Below, piece by piece: positions 4,651 through 7,665 of a stretch of DNA of 7,665 nucleotides. The stretch covers positions 1 to 7,665 of the forward strand of contig JAKVCH010000135.1 in NCBI GenBank assembly GCA_022447485.1, given 5' to 3'. The stretch comes from Polyangiaceae bacterium. Lineage in GTDB: Bacteria; Myxococcota_A; Polyangia; Polyangiales; Polyangiaceae. The notes under the pieces are model-generated. The model saw nothing but the letters and a program-made list of their open reading frames with translations, searched no databases and had not been told where the DNA came from. Positions within the stretch are counted from its first letter, which is position 1; each line of letters begins with the position of its first letter. The position numbers were made by a program, and so were the translations under genes.

Positions 4651-5778
4651 ATGAAAGTAGAAAAAGAAGAAGCTGGCGACAACCGTAACGGTTCCTCCGT
4701 CACCAAAAAAGCCCGAAAAGCTCGGTCAAAAAAATCGCCGAAGAAGGGCAAGGCCTCCGCGCAAGAGCAGACAGAGCAAGAGCAGACAGAGCAAGAAGCT
4801 CAGGACGATATCGAGTTCCTGGATGATGCCGCTCCTGAATTCTCTCCGGAGGGAACCGAGCTCAGCACGAAGCCGAGCGCGAGTCTCGTTACCGTCAAAG
4901 ACTCCGACTTCAAAAAGCGCGATAGTCTAGCACGGCTTGATCCGCTGCAGGCGTATATGCACGAAGTCCAGCGCCACGCGCTGCTCACTCCAGAAGAAGA
5001 AAAATCTCTTGCTCTCAAGTACCACGAGGAAGATGACGTCCAGGCGGCCGCCCAGCTCGTGACGGCCAACCTCCGCCTCGTCGTAAAACTCGCCTACGAG
5101 TATCGCCGGGCCTACCGCAATATGATGGACCTCATTCAAGAGGGAAATATGGGTCTGATGCAGGCCGTCAAAAAGTTCGACCCCTACCGCGGCGTGAAGC
5201 TCTCCAGCTACGCGGCGTGGTGGATTCGTGCCTACATGCTGCGCTTCATTTTGGCCAATGCCCGCTTGGTGAAGGTGGGCACCACCCAAGCTCAGCGAAA
5301 GCTCTTCTTTAACCTCAGCAAAGAAAAAGCAAAGCTCGCAGCAATGGGCATTGAACCCACCAACGAGGAGGTGGCAAAACGCCTGGACGTGACCGAAAAA
5401 GAAGTCGACGAAATGGATCGGCGCATGTCACGAAACGATGCCTCACTCGATGTACCGGTCAGCGAAAATGATGGGCGGCAGATTGCCCGAGTCGAGCTGA
5501 TGCCGGGGGAATCTGAAAACCCCGAGAGCGCAGCCGAATCAGCACAGCTTGGCACAATGATTCGTGAATACCTCGACGAATTCAAAGAAAAACTTGAGGG
5601 CAAAGACCTACAAATTTTCGAAGAACGTATGGTCGCAGAAGATCCGCGGACCTTACAAGATCTCGGCAATGAATTTGGAGTTTCAAGAGAGCGGGTGCGG
5701 CAACTCGAAGCACGTATTACAAAGAAGCTCCGCGCTTATCTCGCCGAGCACCTCGGTGATGCCGTCGAAATGAGCTAA
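4651..5778 (+). CDS. rpoH: RNA polymerase sigma factor, RpoH/sigma-32 family, with N-terminal extension
   Basis: The protein has 375 residues. Regions 1.2-2 (about 95-210) show LDPLQAYMHEVQRHALLT, LVVKLAYEY, DLIQEGNMGLMQAVKKFDP and WWIRAYMLRFILANARLVK, covering core binding and -10 recognition. The RpoH box QRKLFFNLS (214-222) is the family hallmark and separates it from RpoD and RpoS. Region 4.2 (about 333-364) has RTLQDLGNEFGVSRERVRQLE, the -35-binding helix-turn-helix. It should direct core RNA polymerase to heat-shock or other stress promoters. E. coli RpoH is about 284 residues, and the excess here is about 95 N-terminal residues: Lys-rich (19-34), then Gln/Glu-rich repeats and an acidic stretch. 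No alternative in-frame ATG, GTG or TTG occurs between codon 1 and the conserved domain, so the extension appears real. The start has no Shine-Dalgarno, and the leader can fold (4600-4649). Myxobacteria carry several RpoH-like sigmas, so this could be a paralogue rather than the single heat-shock factor. Confidence 0.92.
   Translation: MKVEKEEAGDNRNGSSVTKKARKARSKKSPKKGKASAQEQTEQEQTEQEAQDDIEFLDDAAPEFSPEGTELSTKPSASLVTVKDSDFKKRDSLARLDPLQAYMHEVQRHALLTPEEEKSLALKYHEEDDVQAAAQLVTANLRLVVKLAYEYRRAYRNMMDLIQEGNMGLMQAVKKFDPYRGVKLSSYAAWWIRAYMLRFILANARLVKVGTTQAQRKLFFNLSKEKAKLAAMGIEPTNEEVAKRLDVTEKEVDEMDRRMSRNDASLDVPVSENDGRQIARVELMPGESENPESAAESAQLGTMIREYLDEFKEKLEGKDLQIFEERMVAEDPRTLQDLGNEFGVSRERVRQLEARITKKLRAYLAEHLGDAVEMS
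4762..4791 (+). repeat. 15-bp tandem duplication in the sigma-factor N-terminal extension
   Basis: CAAGAGCAGACAGAG occurs twice without change (4762-4776 and 4777-4791), followed by CAAGA of a third unit. It encodes QEQTE-QEQTE in frame, within the charged extension that precedes the conserved sigma domains. Confidence 0.9.
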
Positions 5779-5782
5779 GAAG

Positions 5783-5802
5783 TGCTCTCACGATTGAGGG
5801 CA
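5783..5802 (+). terminator. Likely terminator hairpin after the sigma-factor gene
   Basis: TGCTCTCA 5783-5790 pairs with TGAGGGCA 5795-5802 (8 pairs including one G-T) around the loop CGAT, beginning 5 nt after the stop codon. The following sequence GCAACTCTTTC is only weakly T-rich, so termination may be incomplete or the stem may protect the 3' end instead. Confidence 0.5.
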
Positions 5803-5820
5803 GCAACTCTTTCAAAACCG

Positions 5821-5872
5821 CTTCGCCGATCCGTCACTCAAAATCAAATCGCAATGCTGAGCGTTGGCGAAG
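5821..5872. repeat. Inverted repeat CTTCGCC/GGCGAAG in the intergenic region
   Basis: CTTCGCC 5821-5827 is the exact reverse complement of GGCGAAG 5866-5872, separated by 38 nt. A shorter inner pair, CTCA 5837-5840 with TGAG 5858-5861, is in register. It lies between the sigma gene's terminator hairpin and the kinase promoter. It could be a regulatory site or chance. Confidence 0.35.
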
Positions 5873-5930
5873 GAAAAGGGCATTCTTGACCCCAAGCCTG
5901 CGCAGAAAACAGGGCAAATCGAGGAGTAAA

Positions 5931-5978
5931 ATGTTTTTCGCACTCAGCCCCTGCGTCAAAACAAAATCCGACCTATAA
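5931..5978 (+). CDS. Possible 15-codon leader peptide upstream of the kinase gene
   Basis: ATG at 5931 is preceded by GAGGAG (5921-5926) at 4 nt, the best ribosome binding site in this stretch. It opens a frame encoding MFFALSPCVKTKSDL that stops at TAA 5976-5978. The peptide matches nothing I know. The stop lies 17 nt before the kinase ATG in another frame, so it could act as an upstream ORF if transcription starts upstream. If the TATAAT at 5974-5979 is the kinase promoter, the ORF would not be on that transcript. Very short ORFs with good ribosome sites also occur by chance. Confidence 0.25.
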   Translation: MFFALSPCVKTKSDL

Positions 5979-5979
5979 T
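5974..5979 (+). promoter_or_regulatory. Perfect -10 hexamer TATAAT just upstream of the kinase start
   Basis: TATAAT at 5974-5979 matches the housekeeping -10 consensus at all six positions and ends 16 nt before the kinase ATG at 5996. Transcription would begin near 5986-5988, giving a leader of about 8-10 nt, which agrees with the absence of a Shine-Dalgarno. The -35 position at 17-bp spacing (5951-5956, CTGCGT) is poor, so activation by a regulator may be needed. Confidence 0.45.
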
Positions 5980-5995
5980 CGCAAGCGATTCGTTC

Positions 5996-7665
5996 ATGAG
6001 CGTTGAACAGCAAGATAGGTTCGGCTTAGTCGGCCATACGATCGCCGCGACATTCCGAGTGGATGCAGTCGTTGCCGAGGGTGGTTTCGGCGTTGTCTAT
6101 CGAGCCTATCACCTGCATTTCCGCTCTGCTGTTGCATTGAAGTGTCTCAAGATACCGACTGATCTCTCGGATGCGGAGCGGGGCGACTTCTTGGAACAGT
6201 TTCGTTCCGAAGCTGAGGTCATGTTTCGACTCTCCGCCTCGTTGCCCAATATTGTACGCCCTCTCCATGTAGATGCTGTCCAAACAGAGGCCGGCGAATT
6301 CGTGCCTTTCATGGCTCTCGAATGGCTCGAAGGAAAAACATTTGAAACCATCATTGAAGAACGCGCCGAAGCCAGTCGTCCGCCCCTCCGTTTGACGGAA
6401 GTCGTCTCGTGGCTTTCCCCGGTTGCCTACGCCCTTGACTCGGCTCATCGCTTTGAAGGGCCGGAGGGCTTAATGGCCATTATCCACCGTGATATCAAGC
6501 CCGACAACCTATTCCTAACGAACTTGGGCACAGGGAAAATCGTAAAGATTCTGGACTTCGGCATCTCAAAGGTACGCCGAGCCGCGACGCAGCTAGCGGG
6601 TCATTATAGCCAAACGAGTGGGCAAGCACCTTTTTCACCGGCCTACGGGGCCCCCGAACAGTGGATACCCAAACGCTACGGGCAAACAGGTCCTTGGACC
6701 GACGTCTGGGGGCTCGCTTTGACGCTCGTTGAAATACTCAAAGGCGACGCAGTGATCATCGGCGATCAACAGTCGATGATGGGCACCATCCTCGACCTAG
6801 CTCGCCGCCCGACTCCCCAAAATGAGGGAGTGCCTCTACCGGACCATATCAACGCGATCTTTGAGAAAGGCTTGGCCGTTGACCCTCGCTATCGTTATCA
6901 AACAGTGAGAGCTTTCTGGGAAGCCTTACTCGCGGCAATCTCCACAGACAAGTCAAAGAGTCAGAGTCAAAGGGACCTCTCGGCCCAACAAAGGCCGGTG
7001 AACCCATTTCATTCATCTCTTTCGAGCATTCGCGAGCCCACTCCTTGGAGTGCCCCCGAAACTCTCCCTGAATCGTTACCGTCCATTATCGATGCCCTAC
7101 CTCCCATGGTTGCTCCAGGGCCTCAAGAAATTCGCGCCACTACCCAGAGCGAAGCTCAGGCTTCCTTGCCGAAAGATCCTCACTCAGGACTCGCTCCAGT
7201 CCCAGCCAGTGCGCCTCTCTATAACGAGGAAGATCTAAACATCCCTCGACTCAGCGATAAGGGAGACGATATCTTTGAATTAGAACAGCTCGTTGCCCCA
7301 ATTCCTCGGCCCCACCAAAAAGAAGACACCGCCCGGCCTTTCCCCTCCAGTCAGCGCACCAGATCAGCTCCACCTTCGTCTGACCGTCATAAAGCAATGA
7401 TTCGCCTGCATCGCTGGATCGATCACCGCAGCGGCCACGCCCCAGCTTTTCAACCATCCAGTCACGGCAAAGAAGATCCTCAGTCTTCCCGCTACATCAT
7501 CGCTGACCAGGATTCGCTGGAGCCAGGCTCGGAAGAACCAGGCTCGAAGGCAAGGCGTCGCGTCGAAAAGAAGCCACTGGCCGAGCAGGAACACTCCGGC
7601 GACCACAACCCAGAAGCATTGATTGACGACAGTACTGCTCCAGAGACGGTGTCTCCGACCATTTC
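5996..7665 (+). CDS. Serine/threonine protein kinase, N-terminal kinase domain with Pro/Ser-rich linker (3' end outside window)
   Basis: The frame is open from ATG 5996 to the right edge (556 complete codons). The only other in-frame start candidate after the upstream stop at 5927 is a CTG. The kinase domain spans about 20-325 and is catalytically complete: Gly-rich loop AEGGFGVVY (27-35, first Gly replaced by Ala), Lys49 in VALK, probable helix-C Glu72, HRDIKPDN (164-171), DFG (187-189) and GAPE (218-221). It is a Hanks-type kinase that should phosphorylate Ser/Thr on cytoplasmic proteins. From about residue 325 to the window end the chain is Pro-, Ser- and Gln-rich with no visible domain or transmembrane helix, and contains a 15-bp duplication (7520-7549, EPGSE-EPGSK). 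In myxobacterial kinases such linkers usually lead to a TM helix and sensor or a repeat domain; here that part lies outside the window. The substrate is unknown. Confidence 0.92.
   Translation, partial: MSVEQQDRFGLVGHTIAATFRVDAVVAEGGFGVVYRAYHLHFRSAVALKCLKIPTDLSDAERGDFLEQFRSEAEVMFRLSASLPNIVRPLHVDAVQTEAGEFVPFMALEWLEGKTFETIIEERAEASRPPLRLTEVVSWLSPVAYALDSAHRFEGPEGLMAIIHRDIKPDNLFLTNLGTGKIVKILDFGISKVRRAATQLAGHYSQTSGQAPFSPAYGAPEQWIPKRYGQTGPWTDVWGLALTLVEILKGDAVIIGDQQSMMGTILDLARRPTPQNEGVPLPDHINAIFEKGLAVDPRYRYQTVRAFWEALLAAISTDKSKSQSQRDLSAQQRPVNPFHSSLSSIREPTPWSAPETLPESLPSIIDALPPMVAPGPQEIRATTQSEAQASLPKDPHSGLAPVPASAPLYNEEDLNIPRLSDKGDDIFELEQLVAPIPRPHQKEDTARPFPSSQRTRSAPPSSDRHKAMIRLHRWIDHRSGHAPAFQPSSHGKEDPQSSRYIIADQDSLEPGSEEPGSKARRRVEKKPLAEQEHSGDHNPEALIDDSTAPETVSPTI
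7520..7549 (+). repeat. 15-bp imperfect tandem duplication in the kinase linker
   Basis: GAGCCAGGCTCGGAA (7520-7534) and GAACCAGGCTCGAAG (7535-7549) are adjacent, in frame, and encode EPGSE-EPGSK. They lie within the low-complexity linker after the kinase domain. Confidence 0.75.

Noticed and set aside
4413..4751. 112-codon minus-strand frame overlapping the sigma-gene start
   Set aside because: It overlaps the certain rpoH-type gene on the opposite strand and has no recognisable domain.
5886..5914. Promoter with -35 TTGACC at 5886-5891
   Set aside because: No -10-like hexamer occurs 16-18 bp downstream.
6026..7606. Minus-strand frames opposite the kinase gene
   Set aside because: The plus-strand kinase frame is certain from its catalytic motifs; the opposing frames are shadows with no domain.

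Overview
The window reads as ordinary bacterial chromosome from a Gram-negative organism, most likely a myxobacterium-like (Myxococcota/Bradymonadia or related 'deltaproteobacterial') lineage. The clues are an outer-membrane-type barrel protein ending in Phe, a probable lipoprotein with a cysteine-rich 3D domain, a sigma-32 family factor with a long charged N-terminal extension, a stand-alone receiver of the kind found at the ends of myxobacterial hybrid kinases, and an N-terminal Ser/Thr protein kinase followed by a long Pro/Ser-rich linker. The lineage is an inference from gene style only. I see no insertion sequence, phage gene, tRNA, rRNA or CRISPR array.

Layout. (1) 2-238 (+): the C-terminal end of a truncated haemoglobin-like protein cut by the window edge. 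(2) 285-1169 (+): a probable lipoprotein with a 3D double-psi beta-barrel domain, related to the MltA C-terminus. (3) 1170-1755: a 586-bp stretch with no convincing gene. It holds an unusually complete hairpin at 1321-1382, a weaker nested stem-loop at 1219-1306, and a possible minus-strand terminator at 1683-1743. (4) 4303-1756 (-): three closely spaced genes in probable operon order: receiver-domain protein, membrane-anchored endonuclease/exonuclease/phosphatase (EEP) protein starting at TTG, and a small outer-membrane barrel protein with tandem repeats. (5) 4304-4650: a divergent intergenic region whose right end carries two mutually exclusive hairpins directly before the sigma-factor start codon. 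(6) 4651-5778 (+): an rpoH-type sigma factor, followed by a likely terminator hairpin. (7) 5996-7665 (+): a Ser/Thr protein kinase running off the right edge. It is preceded by a perfect TATAAT hexamer only 16 nt before its ATG, and by a 15-codon small ORF with a strong ribosome binding site.

Functionally, the right half is regulatory (sigma factor, kinase, receiver) and the left half is envelope-related (3D domain, outer-membrane protein, membrane-anchored EEP). A shared theme of envelope or stress response is possible but is inference. Short in-frame tandem repeats of 15-30 bp occur in three separate genes (barrel protein, sigma factor, kinase), always in low-constraint segments. The observations most worth following are the 5' leader structure of the sigma factor, the 62-nt hairpin at 1321-1382, and the near-leaderless kinase promoter.
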